From NCBI GenBank assembly GCA_013368325.1, contig JAACJK010000219.1, positions 744,001 through 808,000 of the forward strand: DNA of 64,000 nucleotides, given 5' to 3'. Under the pieces are notes generated by a model. It was given only the letters and a program-made list of their open reading frames with translations, made no database searches and had not been told where the DNA came from. Source of the stretch: Ephemerocybe angulata (lineage: Eukaryota > Basidiomycota > Agaricomycetes > Agaricales > Psathyrellaceae). Of the stretch, positions 45,344 to 56,423 are shown piece after piece. The number at the start of each line of letters is the position of its first letter. Positions within the stretch are counted from its first letter, which is position 1. A program made the translations under genes and the position numbers.

Positions 45344-47540
45344 TTATACTACCACAGGTGCATCAGATGCCCCTGCCTTTATTTTCCTTCGCTCCAGCTC
45401 TCCGATCCTATCCTCCAGTTCCCGTCTGAGCCTCCGTATCTCTTCCTCTAATTCTGATATTTCCTTCGCCTCCTGCTTACTCGATGCCTTCACCGGGGAA
45501 TCAGTCTTCATCTCCATCCCAGTACTCGTGTCCATCGCTATTGCAGTCGTTCCAGGAGTTGGGTGCCTATCTTCTTCCCCTTCTTCCTCCTCGTCTTCCA
45601 CGTCTTCCGAGGCTGCGCGAAATTGGGCACTGGCAGCTTCTAGAGCTGCCAGTTGGCTCCCAAATCTCGTGCGGATTTCACCGTCTAGGAAGGCGTCGAA
45701 CTCGCCACGGGTTCCAAGACGCGCGCTCTCGCGAGCAAGGATTCTTCGGATATTCATCAAGGTGCCCGCCGTCTCCACTCCGATATCGTAGGACTCCTCC
45801 TTCGATATGGGCGCTTGGCGTTTGACCAGGGCTCGATAGCCAGCGAGAACCCACAAGGGCATGTAGACTCTTCGGCCCAGCCTTACGAGCTCAATATCCG
45901 TGAGCGCGCCAGTATGATCTAGGTGTCGCAAGGCGAGCTTCCGGTATCCATCGTGGTGCAAAGTGGTGGAAACCTCAAGAATCGCTCGCCATTCTTCTGA
46001 GGTAAAAGTTGTCAAGGTCGACGTGGTATATCTGCAGGATCTGAGCCGTATGAAACTGACAGAAAGTGAAAAGGCGCACATGGGATACAGCAGCCTCAAA
46101 AAGACTTTGAATTGTGCAACTGTGATTTTATTCCCAACCGCGATGGAGGCCGGATAGGAAATGGTTTTCAACTGATATTTCTCTGATAAAACAGGGCTTC
46201 CAAGAACAAAGTGGCATCTAGGGACGTAGAACTCTGTCCCTTCTACCTGGAGTAGCCGTCACTCGTCAGTGGCCGACCTTGCGTGTGCGCCGCCTGGTAA
46301 TGTGCACTGGAGCTCACCACAAATCCGATGTTCGTCGACCAGCGAAAAACATCATCCCTATTGGGCGCATCGTCATATGTTACCTTTGTAGCATCTTCCA
46401 CTTCCACGTAATCGTCAATCCGGTCCAAGAGTTTGATGTACTCGTCTCCTCCGTCAACGATTGCCCCACCGATGTTCTCCAGCCACACCGCTCTCATGAA
46501 ATCTAAGAGAACATCCTCAGTGCTCGGCGAGGGAAGTATCAGCTTCCATGTATGTTGCTGAGGTTCTTCGGAGTTGCTGCTGAAGGCCATCCAGTACCTT
46601 TGAGGACAATTTGGCGAAGACAGACAAATCAGTTATCCTAAGCTCGTTCCACTGGTGAAAGGTAAGTTGCGTACCGACGAGTTATCATATCGCCCACGAT
46701 CGCCACATCAGCCGAGTTCGGTATAGTTTTAATAAGGTGTATGAGCCAGTCGATGCTGAAGTTCTTACTGGCCAAATGTAGAACGCGAAGTGAAGGAAAG
46801 AGGGGAGAAGTCCTATAATCGGGTTGAAGATTCCGCGTCATCTTGAGGTAGGTTCGGTTAGAAGGCGGAAAACCAATCGAAAGGTGACGAAGGCGTGGAA
46901 GTCTAGGCATATACATATCGTGTGGAAGATGAGGTCCTGGATAGTGGTATAGGGTGAGTACCTCCAAGGCGGTAGAGCACGCTTCTAACAGCCTTCGTAT
47001 GGCCTTATAGACTCGGCATAAGTGTTGGTCCATTAAATGTGGCCACGAGTCCACGAGATCGGTATAGCCGGATATGGTATACCAAGGGTCCTTCTGTAGG
47101 TCTTCGCGAAGTCCTACTACCTCCAAGGCAAGTTCGGCGGCTTCTTGCTCCTCAAGGGATTTTGCGTCATAAAGAGCTGAAGCGTTTGAGTCTTTGCTCG
47201 AGGAAGTTGAGGCCGTTTCCGAACCATCGGGATCGTATTCTGAAATTTCATCGTCCCCAAGCTCGGCCAACCGTGTCTCGATGTTCAGGATGGTCGTAGG
47301 CAAGACGATGCAGAGGAACCGAGTCTCCAACGATGTGTTGGGGACACCACCATCTTCTGGGCCAAGCAGCTGCTCTTCGAGCTTTAGGAGTTGAGGAATA
47401 GACTCTATCTTGAGGGAAGAATAGAGGTAGCCAGCGGAGGCCACCCGTATACGGCGCGATACCTCTGAGAGAGACCGGGCGGTGAATCCTTCGTCGAGAC
47501 AAGCTATGTCGAGGATCTGAGTCCACACTTCGGGGGACAT
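45344..47540 (-). CDS. F-box-like/BTB fusion protein FB5
   Basis: Four exons (47540-46675, 46597-46318, 46246-46080, 46031-45344) give 666 residues. Order as in FB6: F-box-like PEVWTQILDIACLDEGFT, acidic segment, LRR-like LPRLRHLSIGF and FPSLRVLHLA, linker RAVWLENIGGA, BTB core EGTEFYVPRCHFVLGSPVLS and QFKVFLRLLYPM, helical EEWRAILEVSTTLHHDGYRK, then a long acidic and coiled-coil C-terminus (EEEIRRLRRELEDRIGEL). The start ATG lies inside the sequence that encodes CPPE in the other members (TTATGTCCCCCGAAGTG). One C fewer than FB6 would explain this, so the N-terminus may be shortened by a 1-bp deletion. Divergent from RIT1 with 483 bp between starts. Confidence 0.8.
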
Positions 47541-48023
47541 AATTCAATGGGGGACTGCCGTTGAATATCCATAGTTGAATCTGGAAAGTCACTGGGCGAG
47601 AGTCGAGGTAGTAGGCAAGAAATTTCCGAGGCTTGCAGGAGGCTAAAGAGAACGTGGCTGGGCTTCCCGAGTCAACCGTCCTGCACTGAAGGCCAGATTT
47701 ATGTCGAAATTGGAAGGTAGTTGTAAGCAGAAGGGCCGAAATACCGTTCAAAATACTTGACAGACCTGGCTTTAATCCTGCGATCTCTTGGGTTTTCCAA
47801 GTAAAAGGTGGGATGGATGGAAGGAGCGCGAGAGGAAGAGTTCGCCCTTCCAACCGAGGATCGTGGGAAAATGGTCAACTGGAACACCGGTTAGACGCCG
47901 GGTACCCTCACTGTCAGCAGGCTCTCTCTCCTTTCATCTTGCTTCCTCACTACCCCATTTTCGCGACTAGCCCGTCTTGATATTGGATTTGTGAACCTGG
48001 TTTCAATTTTTTCCTGTGCATTA
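47541..48023. other. Shared divergent promoter region of FB5 and RIT1
   Basis: No gene recognised. The start codons face away from each other, so promoters for both genes should lie here. No TATA box stands out. Confidence 0.4.
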
Positions 48024-49824
48024 ATGGCCGAACACTTCAACCCTTTCTCAGAAATAAGAAAAGAGTCATTGGACATCTACAACAGACTCCATTCAATCGA
48101 CGAAGATGTTTCCTTCGTAAACGGAGTTCACGAAGCGTATCGGGGACTTCCTCTTGTCCGTCAGTACTATCTCTTCGATGAGAGATACGCATTTTAACCA
48201 GTCTCTATCCGTGTATGATAGCTAACCTTCGTTGCGGTGCATGGTACACCGATCCATCGAGAGTCAGTTCTACATGTCTGGCCAGGTGAGGCAACCGAAG
48301 CTCAGTAAACGCTCAGGCCACGGATGTACCGGCCTACTTCAAGTCGACAGATGGGCACTTTGGGAACTGGGGATTCAACTTAAGGAGGTCGAACCTTCAT
48401 CTGATATCTGTGGTCATCGAAAATTCAGGGTGCGTCCAACAGAGCAGTCCTTCTCTCCGCAAAGCCAATCGAGTCATTTTTTGTATAGGATCGTCTTTGT
48501 TGACTCAACGAGGTCAGGAAAGAGAATACCTGACGCGCTCTCCAAGACGATTCCGATATGGTGCTCTGTTATCAACCGATCCATGCTCAAACGCTACCCC
48601 GAAGTCGACCAGAAGGAATGGGACACATCTCTCTACACACCACCCACATCTGTTAGCTCGCAGGAAAACGACCAAATATCCCGAAGGTTGGATGAATGGG
48701 CAGATGCACTGGCGGTGGGTCTATCTACGCAACCTGCTGCCCTTGGCGAAAATTGACAGTTCACAGAGCTCCTCATTCGATTTACCAAAACTCCCTTGCC
48801 CTCTACGTCCCTTTTGGATAACGCCCGCCACCTCCAGCTTTCCGAAATTCGATAAAGGCGCTGATCAACGAAAATACCTTCCAGTCATTTGTGTTTCAGC
48901 ATCCAAGCAAGTGCACGATGGAGCTGAGCGAAGAACGAGCGGCTTTTCGTATATCCAAGGGTCCGGAGATGACCACGAGCTTTGGGGAATGGTGCGCCCC
49001 TCCTCCGCCCATCGAGAACAGCTTCTGACGACATAACATAGGGATTGACTCCTCAGATATTCTGGAGTCATAAAGATAGGCTACTTTCCACCCCGCGTGC
49101 GGACTTGCCCGACATCGTATCAACCTTAATATCGTCTTCCACCTCTAAATCCTCTTCGTCGTTGATTTCTCCGGCTTCGCACTCAGGAAAGGTTCCAGAA
49201 GGGGTATTGAAAGTTTCAAATCGAATTTTGCTCTCTACCTTGACCGACGTCGAACCCACTCTATCGACTCCTCCTCCATTGACAGCCTACGTGCTGGTCG
49301 ACGAAGTGGACCTCCCTGGCCCGTCCGCAGACTCCACTATCCCTCCCACCAGCCCCTCCGAAACACAGGAAAGTCCAGTAGGACCAACTCCAGAACCTTT
49401 ATCATCGTCCTCAACACTGAAGTTCGAGATCCCTGGCGGGAAGAAGTCACAAACTTTCTTCCTGCACCACGTCCTTCCTACCGCCCTTCCCTTTATCGAC
49501 TCCAAACTGTCGTCAGGCCACAATGTGGTTGTTGCGTGTCCATCTGCAAAGGACCTCAGCGTCGGCGTTGCACTTGGTGCTATAGCACGGTACTTCGATC
49601 ACAACGGTGTGTATGTCGGAAGTAAAGCTGCGATGCCAGACTGTAAGCCACCTTCCATCGACGACAGAACTTTCCCCCTTTTAACGATCAGAACAGTGTC
49701 AAAGCAAACCATTCGCACTCGGCTCGAGTGGATAATCGCCAGCTGCCCCCGCGCAAATCCATCTCGCACGACCTTGAAACGGGTGAATGAGTTCCTCCTC
49801 ACAGCAGAACACCTTCGAAGATAA
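48024..49824 (+). CDS. RIT1: Initiator tRNA 2'-O-ribosyl phosphate transferase
   Basis: Six exons (48024-48159, 48222-48262, 48317-48429, 48489-48714, 48767-48991, 49042-49824) give 507 residues; all joins keep frame, using GTCAGT, GTGCGT, GTGGGT and GTGCGC donors. RIT1 adds 2'-O-ribosyl phosphate to A64 of initiator tRNA-Met, keeping it out of elongation. The N-terminal catalytic region has PNLRCGAWYTDP, AYFKSTDGHFGNWGFNLRRS, FVDSTRSGKRIPDALSKTIP and IWCSVINRSM, all hallmarks of the family. GLTPQIFWSHKDRLL follows in exon 6. The C-terminal phosphatase-like region includes NVVVACPSAKDLSVGVALGA. Start ATG 48024 gives the conventional short N-terminus. It looks intact. Confidence 0.92.
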
Positions 49825-49934
49825 TAACCCTTACCCGATGTACCTTTCGTATGCAGTAACAGGCTTTCTCCTGAAAAACTTCTATCTACTCTATGATACA
49901 CTATGACTTGATTACTTCTTCTAATCCTCCTGAT

Positions 49935-52900
49935 CTACAGAATCCTTACTCCAACCCCTGCCGTCGAGAAATAGCACAGCATCCTAAACTCCGCCTCGAC
50001 GCCTGGCTTATACGTGCTTGGTACAACCAGATACTTCCCCGGGCTCAGCGTGGTCTGCGGAACGACAACACCAGCCAGGGAGTCGTCATATGCACCGGAC
50101 GTTGCGATGTGCTTCGCCTGCTTCGTGGACCCAGGGGCCGAGGGGTAGATTGTGAGGTTCAGACGTGTTGCTGTGGCTGAAGGGTGCACTAATTGGAGTC
50201 GTATGCTGTTCGACGGTGGTCGTGTCAGATTGCGTTTGAGAAGAAGGGAAGGACAGGGTTAAACGCACATGCATTTCGTCAAAACCGGCACGTTCAGCTC
50301 ATACTTCGGATTCCGGTCGTACGTCGAGAAACCCGGACTTCCGCCTGCACAGCTCTTATCCCTATAACGCAACGCCTCAGCGTCAACTCATGATGGAAGT
50401 TATAATCATACGTACCACGCCCCTTGGACCGTTATTCCATACATCCCCGCACCCTCTTGGGGAATGGGCACCAAATCAAATGGGAACGCACACTCGACTT
50501 TGAGCGTGAACGGGCCCAGGTATTGCTGGTCGAACGCAGAGACCACGATTGTCGAGTCGCCCGGCACCATATCCTTCGTCACTCTCGCTGACCCATACGT
50601 GTATGCCCCCGAACTCGCAATTACGTCCTGTTCGGAAAGTCTTTCCATCTCAATTAGTGCCCCGTAATTTCCCATACTTCCATAGATGAAGGTACCCACT
50701 CGTACACCCGCTTCCCCCCAGACCATACCGCAACGACATTCACAGGCATATCCTTGCTTGCGACCAGCGCCAGGTTCGTCCGGGCTTTCCCGCTGCCTTT
50801 GCTACCCTTTGGCGACAGAATACGCAGGCGGTACTGCGGGTTGACCAGGAAGCTGCCGTAGGTGCAATTCCCGCCTGCAGTCTTATGCGTGATCGTCCCA
50901 TGGACCTTGGATGTGTATGGCGGTGGTGTAGAGGCTTCGAGCCATTTGATGGACGTGGATGCGGGAGCGTAGGCTGAGAGTGTAAAGCCTACCGGAAAAG
51001 TACAGTTCGGGGATGAAGTTGCGGACCCGTCGTCGTAGGAGGCGAGAATGGACACCAAGCCGGAGCGTTCGTTAGATGGGAGACGTGTTCGGACGAGAAT
51101 GTGTGTACTATTGGTATAAGTTTCCTATTCAAGATTTCAGCAACCGAAGTAATCATTGGAAGGAATAGACATACAGTAGTGCAAGTGGCTTGTCGCGCGG
51201 CTGGGGCTCTATCGTGCAGTTCATCTTCTACTTGGACTTTGAGTGCGATGAATGCTTCTGTTTTCCTTGTGTCCGCCGTATGGCGAGTGAGCAGAACCCA
51301 GACTTCCTCGTGGTCGCACGTTGAGCTGTCATCCCTGGTGAACGACAGGTAAAGTTGTTTCGAAACTGACTCAATCTAAGCGGAGTCTCGAGTGTGTCGT
51401 ATACGGTAGACTCACCATCCTCAGGATCACTTCTCTTCCACATTCTAAATAATATAGGTGAGCAAGAGTCCTCGAGGGAAAGGATCCACAAACCCTTGAA
51501 ACGTCAGGTTGTTCTTCCATATCTCGGGATCCCAACTCAGATAGATTCCATCGAACATGTTCAATGCATCGCCCCACGGAATTGTAGGCATCTCTGCGAA
51601 TCAAAGGAAGGATTGTCAACAAATAGCTATATTTTGAAAACTGTTGGTACGCACTCGACCGCGCTTCCTCATTCGCAGCGTCGGGACAAACCCAGGAATC
51701 CAAGAATGTAATCATCCGTCCATCATCTCCATCGAAGACATCTGCAAGGCCCTTCAGATAAACCATCCATCAAGAGAACGGGCAATGGGGCGTACCAGTA
51801 ACCGCATAACTGTGAGAGGGAAGCAGCTTGATCTTATCGTCCATCGAGACAGGGTTCGGGCCTGTTCCAAGAGTAACCATACACTGGCCGCTGGCGAAGC
51901 CCGTCGAAAGTCTCTCCCATGTTCTTTCACGCTCGAAGTCAGATCGACGGATCTCGATGTGTTCTGGGATCCATCCCGCGATTGCACTAACGTACTCATC
52001 AACATGCGTCGTAGGGAAGCAGGTATGCTGCTCACTGGAGGTCTATACATGAATTCCTATGAATCTGTTAGCAATCCTGACATGTGAAGTGATAAAGAAT
52101 GGACTCACGATCCTGGGAAGTCGTATCCTCCCATTAGCTTCATGTACTGTGATTTGTGAGTTCAAGAACCAGGTTTAAATCCGCAAGTGAACTTACTGCT
52201 TTCTCCAATAAACTCGGCCAAAGCGTTGCCAAGGAAGGGGTTGGAGATAGCGTCGACATGCACATCAGAGTGCCCTTCTGAGGGTCGTATGGGAGTTGGT
52301 CGTCGATGGCTGAGAAATGTCACATCTAAGGAACCAGGAATTGCGAAGCAGGGGAGCTAAAGCGACGAACCAACCTGGGGACATACTTCAGCATAGCTAG
52401 CACGATGAGAGGATATTTGAGCATACTCTTCTCCACGCGCCATTGAACAGGAATTTGAAATCCAGACGACCCCGGTTCTGTGTCCAAAATAGCTTACTGG
52501 CGGCTTGAGGCGTGGTACCGGCACAGTAGTGGTGTAGGGGTATTTCAGCAATCTGGATGCCTTTGTTCGTCGGTGATATTGCGATGAGAATAAGCACAGA
52601 CGCACATGGGTCCCAAATCTCCGACTGTGTTCAAGGCAGACCGAAATAGACGCGCAAACGGAGCAGTCGGTTACGACGTGCTGGAGGATATCCTGTGGGA
52701 GGATGCGGACAGGTATTTCGGAATCGTTGGGTGGAGGGAGGTTGGGCCGCCTCCAAATAGCGGTTACGGCTTTCTGTTCAGGAGATAGACTCGGCTCGCC
52801 ATCTGGGTCTCTGTACGCGGTGGATGTCAGTCGTTTGAGGGTCAGTGACAGAGGACTTTAGAGGCGACTGACGCAAACAGAGATTCTGCAGAGTCGCTGT

Positions 52901-53442
52901 CTGCGCTCGATTCATCCCAGAGTGGGAAGTAGAGTCCGTTGATATCGCCACCCTTCTTCAAAACGCGGTAGATCTCGTCTAGTCCAACCGTTAGTGTATC
53001 GTCATGGTATATAGAGATGGCGGAACGTACGAGACGCAAAGGGGTTGATAGCCACAGGAGCCAGCCTGACTTGCTCAGAATCGTCCCTCCCTGCTGGTAA
53101 ATCCTCCACTGGTGAACCCTTGGGCCTCGCGGTGCTCTTCTCAGCAAATGATTTGATTCTCTCTGCCCTGTCTAACGCCTTCTGCGCACTAGCCTTCCAT
53201 TTCACTTTGTCCTTCTCAGCAGAGCCTTCCGACCTACTCAGGTGTAGGTATAGTTCGGCTGCCTTTATGTAGTGTTGAAAAGCCTGGTTGAACTGCCTTG
53301 AGAGTTCTGCCTTGGTTGCTTTGGAGTAGATGGTCTATGAACGCGCTTGGATTGAGTTGTTGCTTGGGTTTGTTCAGCTTGAGAGTTGGGTATGACATAC
53401 GTCCGCAGTTTGGGGAGTATTCTCTCCTTCGGTTCGCTGCAT
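49935..53442 (-). CDS. RIM13: Calpain-like cysteine protease RIM13/PalB
   Basis: Many exons on the minus strand. Well-supported ones: 53442-53401, 53334-53031, 52978-52873, 52810-52606, 52552-52427, a 4-nt exon 52374-52371, 52309-52197, 52146-52109, 52056-52036, 51986-51796; from 51741 down to the stop at 49935 the joins are less certain. RIM13/PalB acts in the ambient-pH pathway by processing Rim101/PacC. The N-terminus is a MIT domain (YSKATKAELSRQFNQAFQHY). The protease core shows catalytic Cys in TDCSVCASISVC, FLFNGAWRR-VAIDDQLPYDPQ, MKLMGGYDFPGSNS, GWIPEHIEI and DGRMITFLDSWV. MFDGIYLSWDPEIW leads into two calpain C2-like domains (EEVWVLLTRH; SPGKYLVVPSTYKPG), ending GVGVRIL. Full length and order fit the family. 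The catalytic His lies in the stretch around LPSHSYAV. Confidence 0.9.
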
Positions 53443-53888
53443 CCTTGGAACTTTGGAGCCAAGGTTGATATGGTGAGGGCAAGAGGCAAGATAGGAGGCC
53501 GGTGGACGCGTTCTGCTCATCTCCGATTCTCTATTTTGATGGGATCATCCTCCACTGCTTTGAACGAAACCACCATCTACCACCATCCACTTCAAATCGG
53601 CTTACCATCTATAACAGCCATACTAGGATTCCTTCTCCTACGATGCTACGCGACGACGACCTTTGAAGATGCTGTGCCACTGATCTTTGCGCGAATTTCA
53701 TCTTATCTGGCGTTCCACAGGGACTGAAGCCCACAAGCTGAAGCCCACAAGTACAACGATAAAATTATCTGGTACGTACAGTAATAAATATAACAGCGCT
53801 GCTAATGGCGCATTGGAGTCGATCTCCAGGCATCTAAAAACTCTGCAAGACATACATCGCGTGTTACACGGCCCTTTGCGTCCGACTA

Positions 53889-54741
53889 TCAAGCCTGTGC
53901 CTGTATTTCCCGGGCCTGTCGTTCCCTCTTCTCCATGACCTTCCTCCTCTTCTCTTCTTTGCGCAACCTCATCCTCTCCTCCTTCTCCGCGGCTTCCAAT
54001 CGCAACCTGTCTTCCTCGGCACCCTTTCTTTGCGCTTCCTCATCCAGTCTTGCCGGGCACGCGATTTCTCCCAACCTCTCGACCTCTAACACTTGCTGCT
54101 TGGCAACAACATTTACCTCTTGCTGGCGCTTCAGCCTCTCCAGATTCTCCATTTCTAGCTTCTTCCTCTGCACCTCTTGAAATCTTCGGTGTTTCTCCAA
54201 TTCGATCTTGGCCAGTTCCTCCATCTTGATAGCCTGCTCCTCCGCGTCTCGCCTCGCCCGAATCCTTTCCTCTTCGAGCAATCGGACCTCCTCGGCATGC
54301 AACTGGGCAAATTTCTCGTCTTCCTCTTGCAACCTCTGAAGAGCCTCAATCTCCAGCTTCATCCTCTCCCCTGCTTCGGACCTCAGGAGTTCCTCCTCAT
54401 CCTGCCTGGCTAACTCTCCGAGCTGGAGTGACGTCGTACGAGTACGTTTGAGCTCATACCCGGGGCGAGGTGGATAGGTATGTTTAATTTCTCCATCCCT
54501 CTCCACATTCTTCTCTTCGCCCTTCAGGGCTTCCTCAGGTCCCTTCTCCTCCTCAGCTTCCAGCAACTCCCACTGAATGTCCTCAGGTTCCACCAACTCC
54601 CACTGAACGGTCATAGGAGTCTACGTGAGCCCTATTGTCTACGTCGGCTGACAATATGGACAGTGAACCCACCGAAAAGGTAACGTTGTCGGGCCAGTAG
54701 TACACGTCGGCCTTCTCACCAACGGGTCCAGTGACAGTCAT
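53889..54741 (-). CDS. BTB-gene derivative lacking its BTB domain
   Basis: Exon 1 (54741-54673) encodes MTVTGPVGEKADVYYWPDNV plus TFS, nearly the first exon of BTB-e. A 52-bp intron (GTGGGT donor, ACGTAG acceptor) joins in frame to exon 2 (54620-53889), which goes directly into an acidic stretch and a long Glu/Arg/Lys coiled coil (LERLKRQQEVNVVAKQQV; LRKEEKRRKVMEKRERQ). The product is 266 residues. The BTB exon and the helical BACK-like exon found between these parts in the sister genes are missing. Most simply this is an internal deletion that left a functional splice junction. It sits tail-to-head behind RIM13. Confidence 0.65.
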
Positions 54742-56423
54742 ATTTCTAGGGTCTGTGGGGGAGGCAGAACTGGTGTTCGTAAACGATTCTGTTAGACTTG
54801 GGGCCGGCGTTCGAGGAGGGAACGATGTACGGTGGTGGTGGGTGTGAGAGGAGTAAGGATGCAGGTGAGACTACGCTGGTTCGAGCGTGGTGACGTTGCT
54901 TGATGTAGGCCCAGCAACCCTGGATGGACATCATTGATTGTATTGTAGCAAAGCCAACAGAAATCCCCGAACTATAGGGGGCGATGCTTCCTCACTCACA
55001 GGGAACCTTCTGACGGCCTCGAGGCCAATTCCACTGACACAATGACGTCGAGTTGTGGTTATCCTTCCACTTGAAAGGAGCGGGAGCCTTGGGCGCTTAC
55101 GGCTTGCTTCGAGGTCATTGGAATCCGTTCTCAGCTGTGTGGGGCCACCGGAGGTGTAGCTACTCAAGGCAGTGGCACACAAGCTGAGAGCTGAGGATAA
55201 GGAAACCCAAGGCTTGATCCTGCGGGCACATCGGATCGAAGAGGAAGAAGACCCGCCCGACCGTGGGCTACCGTGGGTCGCAGTTTTAGGTACTGTAAAA
55301 TAAGAGTTTTGACTTAGTTAGACGGGTCAAGTTACGGCAGGCGTCACTAATAGGTTGGGACATGAGGCAGATTCACCATATGCGCATAGCCATAAATCCA
55401 TTTTATGGCCCCATATTCATGAACTCGTGGTGATGCAGGGATATCTAGGAGCGCGGTCGAGCCAAGGTCGAGCCGCGGGCTTGCCACCTGAGGCTGGGTG
55501 TAACAAGTGCTGGGGAGTTGTGGAGGGAGTTCCGGGAGTATGGTACTGTATGACCAACAGGCTGGTGACACGGTTAGATAGGCAATTCACACAGACCAGG
55601 ATAAGATAAATGGCTCCGAAAGTGCTTGGACAGACGAAACGTTGGCCTTGCCTGACAAATTAGACGTCCCTGTCTCAGTTTTTTATGGCTCAATCTGAGC
55701 GGATCCTGCGTTGTCTCGAAGACACATCCTGCTGAGCCTATCCGTGCAGTCCGTGTCTCATACTGGGGAGAAGGCGGGGACATGGGCATGACATGGGAAA
55801 GATTAAATCCGAGCGAGCCGCGGCCGGTGGTCCCAGAGCCTCCCAGCCCAGGTAACTCTATCGCCTCCTCCACTCCTCCTCCAAGCTCCGCGTCTTCTCA
55901 CCCAACTTCTCATCTAGCTCCCAGCTCAGCACAGAGCATACGACGCCGCGCTCCTCAACCTTCACTACTCGCTGATAGCTCGAAAACTACGTGAGTCGCG
56001 TCCGGGTATCCGGATAGTCGAAAAAAGAAGCTCGGAGGCTCGTCGCCTAACGGGCGCTTATTTTGGAAGTGGGCAACGATTCGACGACCCCTTGGCGCTT
56101 AGGTCGAATGCGGCGCACAACCTCAAGAGTTGGTAGGATTGCATTCATAGACTCGGATGACTCCTAGGTCCTAGGGCCGATATCTAGGGCTACATGTAAA
56201 CGGTACTATACAGCAATGGTAAGCTCGACGGTCAATCCCGAATTCAGGCCTTCCGGCGAAATCTGATTATCTTGCTCCAGCTCCTGTCACCTTTGCCTTC
56301 TTCGCCTCCTCCTTCTTCCTTTCCTTCAAAGTTAAGCCGTCTGCCTTGAGCTTCTTTTTCTTGACTTTCTTCACTTCCTGGACCGGGCTCATACCACGAA
56401 CGAGAATGTCCTCGTTGGCCTCG
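54742..56423. other. No intact gene; 3' flank of the BTB-Hsp70 chimera at the right end
   Basis: 54.74-56.2 kb: several short frames without recognisable content. 56.22-56.42 kb continues Hsp70-like and Lys-rich coding sequence beyond the chimera's stop. Read in another frame it gives [18 protein letters not shown] and TLKERKKEEAKKAK. Part of it (56234-56335) matches the right edge of the window (63872-63998). Confidence 0.5.
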
